From NCBI GenBank assembly GCA_049611805.1, contig JBMZAX010000011.1, positions 1 through 64,000 on the forward strand: a stretch of 64,000 bases of DNA, read 5' to 3'. Of the stretch, positions 53,820 to 63,172 are shown piece by piece. The stretch comes from UBA7378 sp049611805. Its GTDB lineage: Bacteria; Pseudomonadota; Alphaproteobacteria; RS24. The first letter of the stretch is position 1. The number at the start of each line of letters is the position of its first letter. A program made the position numbers and the translations under genes. The notes under the pieces are model-generated. The model was not told the origin of the DNA. It ran no database searches and was given only the letters and a program-made list of their open reading frames with translations.

Positions 53820-55619
53820 ATGACGGTTCAGAAAAACATCCGTAATTTTGCGATTATCGCGCATATTGACCATGGCAAGTCAACGCTTGCCGACCGGCTG
53901 ATACAATTGACCGGCGGGCTGTCGACGCGCGAAATGCAGGAACAGGTGCTGGACAATATGGAGCTGGAGCGCGAGCGCGGCATTACCATCAAGGCGCAGA
54001 CCGTCCGGCTCGATTATCAGGCGTCCGACGGCCAGACCTATCAGCTCAATCTCATCGACACGCCGGGCCATGTCGATTTTGCCTATGAGGTCAACCGCTC
54101 GCTGGCGGCGTGCGAGGGCTCGCTTCTGGTGGTTGATGCCAGTCAGGGGGTCGAGGCCCAGACGCTTGCCAATGTGTATCAGGCGATCGAGGTCGATCAC
54201 GAGATTGTGCCGGTGCTGAACAAGGTGGATTTGCCGGCGGCGGATTGCCCGCGCGTATGCGGGCAAATCGAAGATGTTATCGGGCTCGACACTTCCGGTG
54301 CGGTCAATATTTCGGCCAAAACCGGGCTGGGTGTCGATGATGTGCTGGAGGCGATTGTCACGCAATTGCCCGCCCCCGACGGCGATGCCGCCGCGCCGCT
54401 CAAAGCCATGCTGGTCGACAGCTGGTATGACGCCTATCTGGGTGTGGTGGTGCTGGTGCGCATTATCGACGGCACGCTGAAAAAGGGCCGGAAAATCCGC
54501 ATGATGTCGACCGGAGCCACGCATTTGGTTGACCAGGTGGGCGTGTTCCGGCCAAAGCGCGACACGGTGGACGCGCTTGGCCCCGGCGAAATCGGCTATT
54601 TCACGGCCGCCATCAAACAGGTGGCCGACACGCGCGTCGGCGATACGGTGACGGAAGACCGCGCGCCCTGCGCCGATATTCTGGACGGGTTCAAGCCCTC
54701 GCAACCGGTTGTTTTTTGCGGGCTGTTTCCGACGGATTCAAGCCAGTTTGAGGATTTGCGCGAAGCCATGGCAAAACTTCGGCTGAACGATGCGAGTTTT
54801 GATTATGAAATGGAAACCAGCGCGGCGCTGGGCTTCGGCTTCCGTTGCGGTTTTCTGGGGCTTTTGCATTTGGAGATTATCCGCGAGCGCATTGAGCGCG
54901 AGTTTGATATCGACCTCATCACCACGGCACCATCGGTGGTCTATCGCCTGCACATGAATGACGGGTCGGTGACCGAATTGCACAATCCGGCCGATATGCC
55001 GGATGTCGTCAAGGTTGACCATATTGATGAGCCGTGGATTGACGCCTCGATATTGGTGCCGGATGAATATTTGGGGGCCGTGCTGAAACTGTGCGAAGAC
55101 CGGCGGGGGCGACAGAAAAATCTGAGCTATGCCGGCACGCGCGCCATGCTGGAATATGCCCTGCCGCTGAACGAGGTGGTGTTTGATTTTTACGACCGGT
55201 TGAAGTCTGCCACGCGCGGCTATGCCAGTTTCGATTATCAATTGAGCGATTATAAAACCGGCGATCTGGTCAAAATGTCCATTCTCGTCAATTCCGAGCC
55301 GGTGGATGCACTGTCGACCATTGTGCATCGCGAGCGCGCCGAAATGCGCGGGCGGGCCATGTGCGAGCGGCTGAAAGACCTGATCCCGCGCCATTTGTTC
55401 AAAATTCCGATTCAGGCGGCCCTCGGCGGCAAAATTATCGCGCGCGAAACCATTGCCGCGCTGCGCAAGGATGTGACGGCGAAATGCTATGGCGGCGATG
55501 TGAGCCGAAAGCGCAAACTGCTCGACAAGCAAAAAGAAGGCAAAAAGAAAATGCGCCAGTTCGGCAAGGTCGACATTCCCCAAGACGCGTTTATTTCCGC
55601 GCTCAAAATGGACGATTAG
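53820..55619 (+). CDS. lepA: Elongation factor 4 (LepA)
   Basis: A 599-residue ribosomal GTPase. G1 AHIDHGKSTLADRL, G2 ERERGITIKAQ, G3 IDTPGHVDF, G4 NKVDL; the C-terminal LepA-specific domain ends KKMRQFGKVDIPQDAF. It acts in biogenesis or rescue of stalled ribosomes. After the stop is a short GGCG/CGCC hairpin (near 55649-55664), then the 95-bp repeats. Confidence 0.97.
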   Translation: MTVQKNIRNFAIIAHIDHGKSTLADRLIQLTGGLSTREMQEQVLDNMELERERGITIKAQTVRLDYQASDGQTYQLNLIDTPGHVDFAYEVNRSLAACEGSLLVVDASQGVEAQTLANVYQAIEVDHEIVPVLNKVDLPAADCPRVCGQIEDVIGLDTSGAVNISAKTGLGVDDVLEAIVTQLPAPDGDAAAPLKAMLVDSWYDAYLGVVVLVRIIDGTLKKGRKIRMMSTGATHLVDQVGVFRPKRDTVDALGPGEIGYFTAAIKQVADTRVGDTVTEDRAPCADILDGFKPSQPVVFCGLFPTDSSQFEDLREAMAKLRLNDASFDYEMETSAALGFGFRCGFLGLLHLEIIRERIEREFDIDLITTAPSVVYRLHMNDGSVTELHNPADMPDVVKVDHIDEPWIDASILVPDEYLGAVLKLCEDRRGRQKNLSYAGTRAMLEYALPLNEVVFDFYDRLKSATRGYASFDYQLSDYKTGDLVKMSILVNSEPVDALSTIVHRERAEMRGRAMCERLKDLIPRHLFKIPIQAALGGKIIARETIAALRKDVTAKCYGGDVSRKRKLLDKQKEGKKKMRQFGKVDIPQDAFISALKMDD

Positions 55620-55669
55620 GCGCATCACCGCTTGTTTTCAGCCGGTGGGCGGGTATATTCGCCTTTCTG

Positions 55670-55865
55670 GACAGGTGGCCGACGCTATAAGGGCTTGGTG
55701 AACATATGTGAACCCTAGCCCGCCTTGCGATAGGGCAGTGTGGCGTTGGCACGCTGACCGAGAGGACAGGTGGCCGACGCTATAAGGGCTTGGTGAACGC
55801 GAGTGAACCTTAGCCCGCCTTGCGATAGGGCAGTGTGGCGTTGGCACGCTGACCGAGAGGACAGG
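55670..55865. repeat. 95-bp tandem repeat array, interrupted by the assembly gap
   Basis: Unit 1 is 55670-55764, unit 2 is 55765-55859, and a third unit begins at 55860 just before the N run. The two complete units differ at about five positions clustered near the middle (ACATATG versus ACGCGAG, then CCC versus CCT). Each copy begins GGACAGGTGGCCGA if the preceding G is counted, identical to the first 14 nt inferred for tRNA-Ser downstream. The rest of the unit has no tRNA features and no credible open frame. Confidence 0.95.
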
Positions 55866-55965
55866 NNNNNNNNNNNNNNNNNNNNNNNNNNNNNNNNNNN
55901 NNNNNNNNNNNNNNNNNNNNNNNNNNNNNNNNNNNNNNNNNNNNNNNNNNNNNNNNNNNNNNNNN
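55866..55965. other. Assembly gap, 100 N
   Basis: Exactly 100 N, the usual placeholder for a gap of unknown size. It falls inside the repeat array, between GGACAGG on the left and TGGCCGAG on the right. Confidence 0.99.
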
Positions 55966-56048
55966 TGGCCGAGTGGCTGAAGGCGCACGCTTGGAAAGCG
56001 TGTAGGCGTTAACGCGTCTCGAGGGTTCGAATCCCTCTCTGTCCGCCA
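55966..56048 (+). tRNA. tRNA-Ser (anticodon GGA), first 7 nt lost in the gap
   Basis: From TGGCCGAGTGGCTGAAGGC onwards this is a type II tRNA: anticodon stem CACGC/GCGTG around TTGGAAA (GGA), long variable arm, T-arm GAGGGTTCGAATCCCTC, acceptor 3' strand TCTGTCC, discriminator G and CCA. The missing 5' strand must pair with TCTGTCC; GGACAGG, which ends the sequence left of the gap (55859-55865), does so exactly with one G-U pair. Confidence 0.93.
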
Positions 56049-56109
56049 TTTTTTGAAAATCGGGCGGCCCCGCCATGCGGAGCCGGCGGGAGCATATTGG
56101 GAGAGCAAA

Positions 56110-58293
56110 ATGACACAGCGAACGACACCGCGCACGACATTGGCAGGCCTTCAAATCGACACACAGCTTGCGGATTTCATCGCAAATGAAGCTGTGGCGG
56201 GCACGGATGTGACGGCCGACGCTTTCTGGGCGGCGGCGGCTGAAATTATCAACACCCATCGCGACACGAATAAAGCATTGCTCGCCAAACGCGACGAGTT
56301 GCAGGCCAAGATTGACGCATGGCATGTGGCGCAAAAAGGACATCCGCATGATGGGCCCGCCTATCGCGCATTTCTTGAAGAGATCGGCTATCTGGTTCCC
56401 GAAGGGCCGGATTTCCAGATTGAAACCGCCAATGTTGACCCTGAAATTGCCAAAATTGCCGGCCCGCAACTTGTGGTGCCGGTCAAAAATGCCCGATTTG
56501 CGGTCAACGCGGCCAATGCCCGCTGGGGCAGCCTGTATGATGCGTTTTACGGCACGGATATTATTCCCCAGGACGGCGATATGGCACCGGTCGGCAGCTA
56601 TAACCCGACACGCGGCGATGAAGTTATCCGCCGTGCCAAGGCGCTGCTTGACGAAATTGCCCCGCTTGAGGGTGTTTCCCATGCCGATGTGACCGGATAT
56701 GCGATTGCCGGGGGTGCGCTGGTTGCCGCCCATGCGGGCGGGTCTGCCGGTCTTGCAAATCCTGAAAAATGTGTCGGCTTTCAAGGCGCGGCCGATGCGC
56801 CTTCCGCCATTTTGCTGAAAAACAACGACCTGCATGTCGAGATTATGATCGATGCGAGCCATAATATCGGCAAGGATGATGCGGCCCATGTTGCCGATGT
56901 CATGATGGAATCGGCCGTTACCACAATTATGGATTGCGAAGACAGCGTGGCCGCCGTTGACGGCGAAGACAAGGTCGAGGCCTATCGCAATTTGCTGGGC
57001 CTGTTGAAGCGCGATATTTCCGTGTCGATGAAAAAAGGTGGCCGCGAAATGCTGCGCAAGCTGAACGACAATCGCAGCTATCACGATTTGGCGGGCGGCC
57101 AATTCACACTGCCCGGCCTGTCGACCATGCTGATCCGCAATGTCGGCCATCTGATGACCAATCCGGCGATTTTGGACGATCGCGGCGACGAAGTGCCCGA
57201 AGGCATTATGGACGCGCTGGTCACCGGCCTGCTTGCCAAGCATGATTTGGGCAAATCCGATGAGGCGCTCAAAAACAGCCCCGCCGGGTCGGTCTATATT
57301 GTGAAACCGAAAATGCACGGGCCCGAAGAAGTGGCCTTTACCGATACGCTGTTTGCCGCTGTCGAGGCCGCGCTGGGCCTGCCGGCCCTGACCATGAAAA
57401 TGGGGATTATGGATGAAGAGCGCCGCACCACGGTCAATCTGAAAGAATGTATCCGTGCGGCCAAACAGCGGGTGATTTTCATCAATACCGGTTTTCTGGA
57501 CCGCACGGGCGACGAGATTCATACCTCAATGGAAATGGGCCCGATGATCCGCAAGGCGGAAATGAAGGCGACGGGCTGGCTCAATGCCTATGAAGACTGG
57601 AATGTCGATATCGGTCTGGCGTGCGGCCTGCAGGGGCGTGCGCAGATTGGCAAGGGCATGTGGGCCATGCCGGATTTGATGGCCGATATGCTGGAGCAGA
57701 AAATCGGCCAGCCGCGCGCCGGTGCCGATTGCGCATGGGCACCCTCACCAACGGCGGCCACGGTACACGCCATTCACTATCACCGCGTGGATGTGGAAGC
57801 CGTTCAAAATGATTTGAAAGCGCGCCAACGCGCGCCGCTGGACACAATTTTGTCCATGCCGGTCGAAACCCATCCGCAATGGAGCCCGGAAGATGTTCAG
57901 CAGGAACTGGACAATAATGCGCAAGGCATTCTGGGCTATGTGGTGCGCTGGATCGACCAGGGTGTGGGATGCTCGAAAGTGCCCGATATTCACGATGTCG
58001 GCCTGATGGAAGACCGCGCAACATTGCGTATTTCAAGCCAGCATATTGCAAATTGGCTGCATCATGGCATTTGCAGCGAAGATCAGGTCATGGCGACGAT
58101 GAAACGCATGGCGCTGGTGGTGGACGGGCAAAATGCGGATGATCCGGCCTATACGCCAATGGCGGAAGATTTCGACGGCTCAATCGCCTTTGCGGCGGCG
58201 TGCGATCTGATTTTCAAAGGACGCGAACAGCCAAGCGGCTATACCGAACCGCTTTTGCATGCGCGTCGGCTGGAATATAAGGCGCGCGGCTAG
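56110..58293 (+). CDS. glcB: Malate synthase G
   Basis: A 727-residue monomeric malate synthase that condenses glyoxylate and acetyl-CoA. MDCEDSVAAVDGEDKV and FINTGFLDRTGDEIHTSMEM are signature regions; LDRTGDEI and the later GVGCSKVPDIHDVGLMEDRA match isoform G. GGGAGA lies 5 nt before the ATG at 56110. It implies growth on C2 compounds or glycolate; isocitrate lyase is not in the window. Its TAG overlaps the opposing stop in CTAG (58290-58293). Confidence 0.96.
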   Translation: MTQRTTPRTTLAGLQIDTQLADFIANEAVAGTDVTADAFWAAAAEIINTHRDTNKALLAKRDELQAKIDAWHVAQKGHPHDGPAYRAFLEEIGYLVPEGPDFQIETANVDPEIAKIAGPQLVVPVKNARFAVNAANARWGSLYDAFYGTDIIPQDGDMAPVGSYNPTRGDEVIRRAKALLDEIAPLEGVSHADVTGYAIAGGALVAAHAGGSAGLANPEKCVGFQGAADAPSAILLKNNDLHVEIMIDASHNIGKDDAAHVADVMMESAVTTIMDCEDSVAAVDGEDKVEAYRNLLGLLKRDISVSMKKGGREMLRKLNDNRSYHDLAGGQFTLPGLSTMLIRNVGHLMTNPAILDDRGDEVPEGIMDALVTGLLAKHDLGKSDEALKNSPAGSVYIVKPKMHGPEEVAFTDTLFAAVEAALGLPALTMKMGIMDEERRTTVNLKECIRAAKQRVIFINTGFLDRTGDEIHTSMEMGPMIRKAEMKATGWLNAYEDWNVDIGLACGLQGRAQIGKGMWAMPDLMADMLEQKIGQPRAGADCAWAPSPTAATVHAIHYHRVDVEAVQNDLKARQRAPLDTILSMPVETHPQWSPEDVQQELDNNAQGILGYVVRWIDQGVGCSKVPDIHDVGLMEDRATLRISSQHIANWLHHGICSEDQVMATMKRMALVVDGQNADDPAYTPMAEDFDGSIAFAAACDLIFKGREQPSGYTEPLLHARRLEYKARG

Positions 58294-58742
58294 TTTTGCC
58301 CGCGCGCTTTGAGCGCCGAATAAACATAACCCGCCACGGCACCTGACAGGCACAGGGCGATAAAGCCGTCAATATCGCGCGCCGCGCCAATCGGCGTGAT
58401 GGCGAACAGCGCCTTCAGCGCAAACAAGGTGACGCCCACGCCGGCAAACCCGCCCAGCGCATGGGCGACATGTGGCAGAATTTTGACCCAGCGGGCAATG
58501 ATGCCGGTGACGGGCATGGCGATAAGAAATCCGAAGCCGAAAATTGTCGCGACCAGCGGCAGGCCGCCGACCAGATCCTGCGCCGTGGTCGCCAGCCGGT
58601 CGGCAAAGGGCACATTGAGCCCAAGCGCGGCAATCTCGGCGAGATTAAATTGTGTGGCTGTCAGGATGAGCAGGAAGATAAGCATGACCCAGCCTATGAG
58701 GAAGGAAAGCACGGTCTGTCTGCGCGGCAAAATATTTTTCAT
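58290..58742 (-). CDS. Four-helix inner-membrane protein of unknown function
   Basis: 150 residues with four hydrophobic segments (about 12-30, 56-82, 90-112, 122-142) and very few charged residues outside the ends. Not recognised. GGAG lies 8 nt before the ATG at 58742. It is tail-to-tail with glcB, with overlapping stops, and divergent from the sugar dehydrogenase gene. Confidence 0.75.
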   Translation of the reverse strand: MKNILPRRQTVLSFLIGWVMLIFLLILTATQFNLAEIAALGLNVPFADRLATTAQDLVGGLPLVATIFGFGFLIAMPVTGIIARWVKILPHVAHALGGFAGVGVTLFALKALFAITPIGAARDIDGFIALCLSGAVAGYVYSALKARGQN

Positions 58743-58848
58743 TCTGAATTCTCCAAATAGAGAAAGACTATAGCCGCCCTAGTCCTTATGTTGCAATGAC
58801 TGTGGGCGCGCGGTTATGATGCACCTCCATGATATCGGGAAAATAATT

Positions 58849-59970
58849 ATGAAATTTGTACTCAAACTCGCGCTTATTGGCTGGGCAGGTCTGATCGGTT
58901 TTGTCGCCCCGCCCGCATCTGCAACTGACTATACGCTGGAAGAAGTGGTCAATGGCATCGACATGCCATGGGGCATTGCGTTTTTGCCCGATGGCGACAT
59001 GCTGGTGACCGAATTGTCCGGACAGTTGCGCTTGATCCGCGAGGGCGAGCTTCAGCCGCAACCGGTGGCGGGTGTGCCGGAAAGCTATTATGCCGGACAG
59101 GGCGGGCTGATGGATATTCTCCTGCATCCCGATTTTGCGAGCAATCGGCTTGTTTATCTGTCGCTGGCTGTCGGGGACCTGGATGCCAATGCGCTGCGCG
59201 TGATACGCGGGCGTTTTGACGGCACGGATTTGCAGGATGTCGAAACCGTCTTCGAGGCGGCCCCGGCCAAAGACACGGCGGTGCATTATGGCGGACGCAT
59301 GACATTCCTGCCCGACAACACATTGCTCGTCGCGGTCGGCGACGGATTTGACTATCGCGAAGACGCCCAGAACCGCGCCAATCATTACGGCACAATCGTG
59401 CGCGTGTCGGAGGCCGGCAAAGTGCCCGCCGACAATCCTTATGTCGATGACCCCACCGCCCTGCCGGAAGTGTGGTCATACGGGCACCGCAATGCACAAA
59501 GCATTATTTATGATGCGGGCACCGATACGGTTTTCCAGACCGAACACGGGCCGCGCGGGGGGGATGAGCTGAACATTATCGAGCCCGCCAAAAACTATGG
59601 CTGGCCGGCAATCACCTATGGCATTGATTATTCGGGCCTGCGCATTTCGCCCTATACCTCGCATGAGGGCATGGAACAGCCGCTGGAATATTGGGATCCT
59701 TCATTCGGCCCCAGCGGCATGACGGTTTATCGCGGGCGCGCATTTCCGGACTGGGACGGCGATATTTTCATGACCTCGCTGGTTTTCAACCATGTTATCC
59801 GTGTCGATATGGATGGTCGGGTTTCCGGCGCGCAACAAATTCTGTTTGACGAGATTGGCGAAAGACTGCGCGATATTCGCACCGGCCCGGACGGGGCGCT
59901 CTATATTCTGTCGGAAGGCACGGGCGCGGGCGACGGGCGCGTTTGGCGGGTGCGGGCGACCAACCGCTAA
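58849..59970 (+). CDS. PQQ-dependent sugar dehydrogenase (soluble aldose dehydrogenase, YliI-like)
   Basis: A 373-residue periplasmic six-blade propeller. A signal peptide (KLALIGWAGLIGFVAPPASA) precedes MPWGIAFLPDGDMLVTELSG, AGQGGLMDILLHPDF, the catalytic His region HYGGRMTFLPDNTLLV, EVWSYGHRNAQS and EHGPRGGDELNII, all family landmarks. Substrate sugar and PQQ supply are unknown; no pqq genes are present. The start at 58849 follows GGGA. Confidence 0.92.
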   Translation: MKFVLKLALIGWAGLIGFVAPPASATDYTLEEVVNGIDMPWGIAFLPDGDMLVTELSGQLRLIREGELQPQPVAGVPESYYAGQGGLMDILLHPDFASNRLVYLSLAVGDLDANALRVIRGRFDGTDLQDVETVFEAAPAKDTAVHYGGRMTFLPDNTLLVAVGDGFDYREDAQNRANHYGTIVRVSEAGKVPADNPYVDDPTALPEVWSYGHRNAQSIIYDAGTDTVFQTEHGPRGGDELNIIEPAKNYGWPAITYGIDYSGLRISPYTSHEGMEQPLEYWDPSFGPSGMTVYRGRAFPDWDGDIFMTSLVFNHVIRVDMDGRVSGAQQILFDEIGERLRDIRTGPDGALYILSEGTGAGDGRVWRVRATNR

Positions 59971-60054
59971 GTTTCAAAAATTAAGGCGTCTGGGGGTGGA
60001 CGCACACCGCCCCATGGCGTATAACGCGCCGATATTCATCTGGAGGCATTGAAA

Positions 60055-60234
60055 ATGGCTGTTCCGAAGAGAAAAGTTACGCGGTCGCGACGCGGTAAAC
60101 GCCGGGCAGCCGATGCGCTGTCCAACCCGACCTATGTCGAAAATCCCGATAGCGGCGAATTGCACCGCCCGCATCATATCGACCTGAAAAGCGGCATGTA
60201 TCGCGGTCGGCAGGTGATCGAACCCAAAGATTGA
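60055..60234 (+). CDS. rpmF: 50S ribosomal protein L32
   Basis: 59 residues beginning AVPKRKVTRSRRGKRRAADA, normal for alphaproteobacterial L32, which lacks the CxxC zinc knuckles. GGAGG precedes the ATG by 8 nt. It stands alone here, without the plsX-fabH genes that often follow. Confidence 0.95.
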   Translation: MAVPKRKVTRSRRGKRRAADALSNPTYVENPDSGELHRPHHIDLKSGMYRGRQVIEPKD

Positions 60235-60270
60235 TAATTAAAGACTGACGCTTTTTGTCGGTTTACAAAT

Positions 60271-61089
60271 CTATTTGCGCGCGGTGAGAGCCGCGCGTAT
60301 TTTTTTGGCCAGGCCCGCGCTTTCCGCCATTTCTTTCGGGTGCAGGGAGGCGGGCACAACACCCATAATTGCATTGCACATAATCAGCGCCGGGGCTTGC
60401 GCGAGGGTTTCGCGTGTCAGCTCTCCGCTTGTGATGGGGCAATCCTCAATCTGCGACAATGCGAGAATGCGCGCGCGGGTAATGCCGGGCAGCGCGCCTT
60501 CATCCGTCGAAGGCGTGATGAGGGTGCCGCCGTGCAAGGCAAATATATTGCCCGCCGTGGTGCCCGTCACCCGCCCGTGCTGGTTGACCAGCAATGCATC
60601 ATCGGCGCCATGGGCCATGGCCGCGCGGCGGGCGAGAATATGCGCGGCATAATTGGTTGATTTAACCGACGACAAATCCTGTCCGGCCGGTTGCAAAACC
60701 TCCGACAGGCCCAAAGCCAGATGGGCCGGTGGGGTCGGTGCGGGCGAGGTTTGTATCAGCCAGTTCGGGGCAGCCGGTGTTGCGGGCACCAGCCCGCGGC
60801 CCCCATCGCCGCCGGTGACGGTGAGGCGTATGACGGCGCGGCCCTCACTTGATGCGTTTTGGTTCAGCAAATCCACCGCGGCGGCGCGCAGGCCCGCCGC
60901 ATCATAAGGTGTTGCAAAGCCAAACAGCGCGCAGGCCCGCCACAGCCGCTCCATATGTGCGGGCCAATGTGCAGGCGTGCCGTTTTCCCCAAGCACGGTT
61001 TCGAACACGCCCTCGCCCAGAAGCAGGCCGCGATCATTGGCGGATATGGCCGTATCCGAAGCCAAAAATTCACCGTTCAGCCAAATCAT
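60271..61089 (-). CDS. pabC: Aminotransferase class IV, probably aminodeoxychorismate lyase
   Basis: 272 residues, fold-type IV PLP enzyme. It opens WLNGEFLASDTAISANDRGL; the PLP lysine is in SSVKSTNYAAHILARR; GRVTGTTAGNIFALHGG is the cofactor loop. The family includes D-amino-acid and branched-chain transaminases; the ATGA overlap with pabA and pabB next door argue for PabC (ADC to p-aminobenzoate and pyruvate). Confidence 0.85.
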   Translation of the reverse strand: MIWLNGEFLASDTAISANDRGLLLGEGVFETVLGENGTPAHWPAHMERLWRACALFGFATPYDAAGLRAAAVDLLNQNASSEGRAVIRLTVTGGDGGRGLVPATPAAPNWLIQTSPAPTPPAHLALGLSEVLQPAGQDLSSVKSTNYAAHILARRAAMAHGADDALLVNQHGRVTGTTAGNIFALHGGTLITPSTDEGALPGITRARILALSQIEDCPITSGELTRETLAQAPALIMCNAIMGVVPASLHPKEMAESAGLAKKIRAALTARK

Positions 61090-61682
61090 GCGCGCGCCTT
61101 CTCCTGCGCGCCCTCAAACGCGATTGCAAGGTTCAAAAAATTCGAGATGAGCTTTCGCCCTTGCGGGGTCAGCACGGATTCGGGGTGAAACTGCACGCCA
61201 TATACCGGCGCGCTTTCATGTTCCAGAGCCATAATTTCGCCCGCGCCACTATGCGCCGTGGCGCTCAGACAGGGCGGCAATTGCGCCACAATAAGCGCGT
61301 GGTAGCGTCCGGCGTCAAACGGGCTTTCCACCCCGTCAAACAGCGGCGTGGCTTTATGCGTGACGGGCGAGGCCTTGCCGTGCAGGGGCTCTTCGGCACG
61401 CGCGATTGTGCCGCCAAAAGCGGCTGCCATCGCCAGATGGCCCAAACACACGCCCAGCATCGGCACATGACCGGCCAGCAATTTGATTAGGGGCACGCTG
61501 ACGCCGGTTGTGTCGGGCCCGCCGGGGCCGGGTGAAAAAATAATGGCCGTCGGCTCAAGCGCGGCAATTTCCGGCGCGCGCATTGCGTCCTGATTGATGA
61601 TGCGGGTGTCAAATCCGGCTTCGCGCACATAGCGCGCCAGCGTTTCCACAAAGCTGTCATAATGGTCGATGACGAGTATCAT
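61086..61682 (-). CDS. pabA: Aminodeoxychorismate synthase glutaminase subunit
   Basis: 198 residues, class I amidotransferase. DHYDSFVETLARYV, the oxyanion FSPGPGGPDTTG, nucleophile MLGVCLGHLA and the His-Glu pair in VQFHPESVLTPQG are present. The residue after CLGH is Leu, where almost all PabA/TrpG proteins have Gln. The gene overlaps pabB and pabC by 4 nt each, favouring PabA over TrpG. Confidence 0.9.
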   Translation of the reverse strand: MILVIDHYDSFVETLARYVREAGFDTRIINQDAMRAPEIAALEPTAIIFSPGPGGPDTTGVSVPLIKLLAGHVPMLGVCLGHLAMAAAFGGTIARAEEPLHGKASPVTHKATPLFDGVESPFDAGRYHALIVAQLPPCLSATAHSGAGEIMALEHESAPVYGVQFHPESVLTPQGRKLISNFLNLAIAFEGAQEKARA

Positions 61683-63172
61683 GCCGAGCGCGCCCCCGCC
61701 GGCGTGCCGCAGAGCGCGGCAATCAGGCCGGAAGCCTTGTCGAGCGTTTCGTTATATTCGGCATCGGCCGCGCTGTCGGCGACCATGCCGCCGCCCGCAT
61801 GGAAATACACATCATGGCCCTTGATGACGGCGGTTCGGATCAGAATATTCGTGTCCATCTGCCCGTCAAAACCGATATAGCCCATGGCCCCGCAATAGGG
61901 CCCGCGCGCATGCGGTTCCAATTCGGCGATCACGCCCATGGCTTGAATTTTCGGCGCGCCGGTGATCGAGCCGCCGGGAAAGCAATCGCGCAAAGCCGCA
62001 AGCGGTGTGGTGTCGGCGCGCAAGGTACCACGAATGGTGGAGACCAGGTGATGCACATTTGAAAATTTTTCGAGCGCACACAGCTCAGGCACCTCAATCG
62101 ATCCGTCGCGGCAGCTTTTCGCCATATCATTGCGCAACAGGTCGACAATCATTGTGTTTTCCGCGCGGTCCTTGCCGCTTGCCAGCAAATCGGCGGCAAT
62201 TTCCTTGTCGCGCGCAGGCGTGGCCCCGCGCGGGCGCGTGCCCTTAATGGGGCGGCTTTCCAAAGTGCCGTGGGCGCAATGCAAAAACCTTTCCGGCGAG
62301 GCCGAAGCCAGCGACCAATTGTCATAAGTTGCAAAGGCCGAAAACGGCGCGGGCGAAAATTGGCGCATACGCCGGTAATAGGCAAAGGCGCTGTCGGCGG
62401 GGTCGAGGCGACCGTGAAAACGCTGGGCAATATTGGCTTGGAAAATTTCGCCGTCCAATATGCGCTCAACCACTTGCGTGACGGTTTCGCGAAAATCCTG
62501 CGCGGTAAAATTGCTTTGCGGTGCGTGGGCCGCGCGCAGGGGCGCATCGGAGAAAGCCGCCGGTCTTGGGCTTTCGGCCCGCCTGTGGTTTTCGGCCAGC
62601 CTGTCGAGACGGTTTTGCCAGTCTGCGATGTCGTTTTCGGCCTGTCGGCGTCGGGCTTTGGGGTCTGTTTCCGGCAGGCCGGTTGCAATGATGAAGGCGC
62701 GGCGCGCGCGCATGTCAAAGGCCAGAACCGTTGCATAAAGCCCCAGCGTGAGGCCGGGCAGGCCAAGGTCGTCATGGGCGTTGCGGTTGATATTGTCCGG
62801 CATCGGATGCAGGCCGCGCGCCAGATCATAGCCGAAAAATCCGGCCAGCCCGCCGCGGAAACTTGGCACTTGCGCGTCAATTTCCGGCGGCAAATCCTGC
62901 CAAAGCCCGGCACCGGAGGCCAAAGCGGTATCGGCCGCCTCAAAATGCCGGCGGGCGTGTTCGGGGGCGCCTGAAATAATCTGATGGGGGCATGTGGCGA
63001 TATAGCTGGCGCGCGCGGCCGCATGTGCGTCATGGCTTGAATCGAGCCACAGGGCATGGGGCGTGTCGGCATGCGGCGCGAACACGGCCTCCGGCGACAC
63101 CCAGCGCGTCTCGGCGATAAGCCCGCCTGCGGCATCGGCATAAAACAACAAATCGGGCGCGTTGTCAGGCAT
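61679..63172 (-). CDS. pabB: Aminodeoxychorismate synthase component I
   Basis: 497 residues of the chorismate-utilising family. The Lys of SRPIKGTRPRG marks PabB; anthranilate synthase has Ala there. AENTMIVDLLRNDMAK, FSNVHHLVSTIRG and FPGGSITGAPKIQAM are the active-site motifs. The N-terminal half is diverged. It supplies ADC for folate and is coupled to pabA by ATGA. Confidence 0.93.
   Translation of the reverse strand: MPDNAPDLLFYADAAGGLIAETRWVSPEAVFAPHADTPHALWLDSSHDAHAAARASYIATCPHQIISGAPEHARRHFEAADTALASGAGLWQDLPPEIDAQVPSFRGGLAGFFGYDLARGLHPMPDNINRNAHDDLGLPGLTLGLYATVLAFDMRARRAFIIATGLPETDPKARRRQAENDIADWQNRLDRLAENHRRAESPRPAAFSDAPLRAAHAPQSNFTAQDFRETVTQVVERILDGEIFQANIAQRFHGRLDPADSAFAYYRRMRQFSPAPFSAFATYDNWSLASASPERFLHCAHGTLESRPIKGTRPRGATPARDKEIAADLLASGKDRAENTMIVDLLRNDMAKSCRDGSIEVPELCALEKFSNVHHLVSTIRGTLRADTTPLAALRDCFPGGSITGAPKIQAMGVIAELEPHARGPYCGAMGYIGFDGQMDTNILIRTAVIKGHDVYFHAGGGMVADSAADAEYNETLDKASGLIAALCGTPAGARSA

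Noticed and set aside
55670..55865. The 95-bp repeats as a CRISPR array
   Set aside because: Units are contiguous with no spacers, and no cas gene is near.
55810..57522. A 570-residue minus-strand frame opposite glcB
   Set aside because: It runs through the N gap and tRNA-Ser; its protein is a GC-shadow of malate synthase G.
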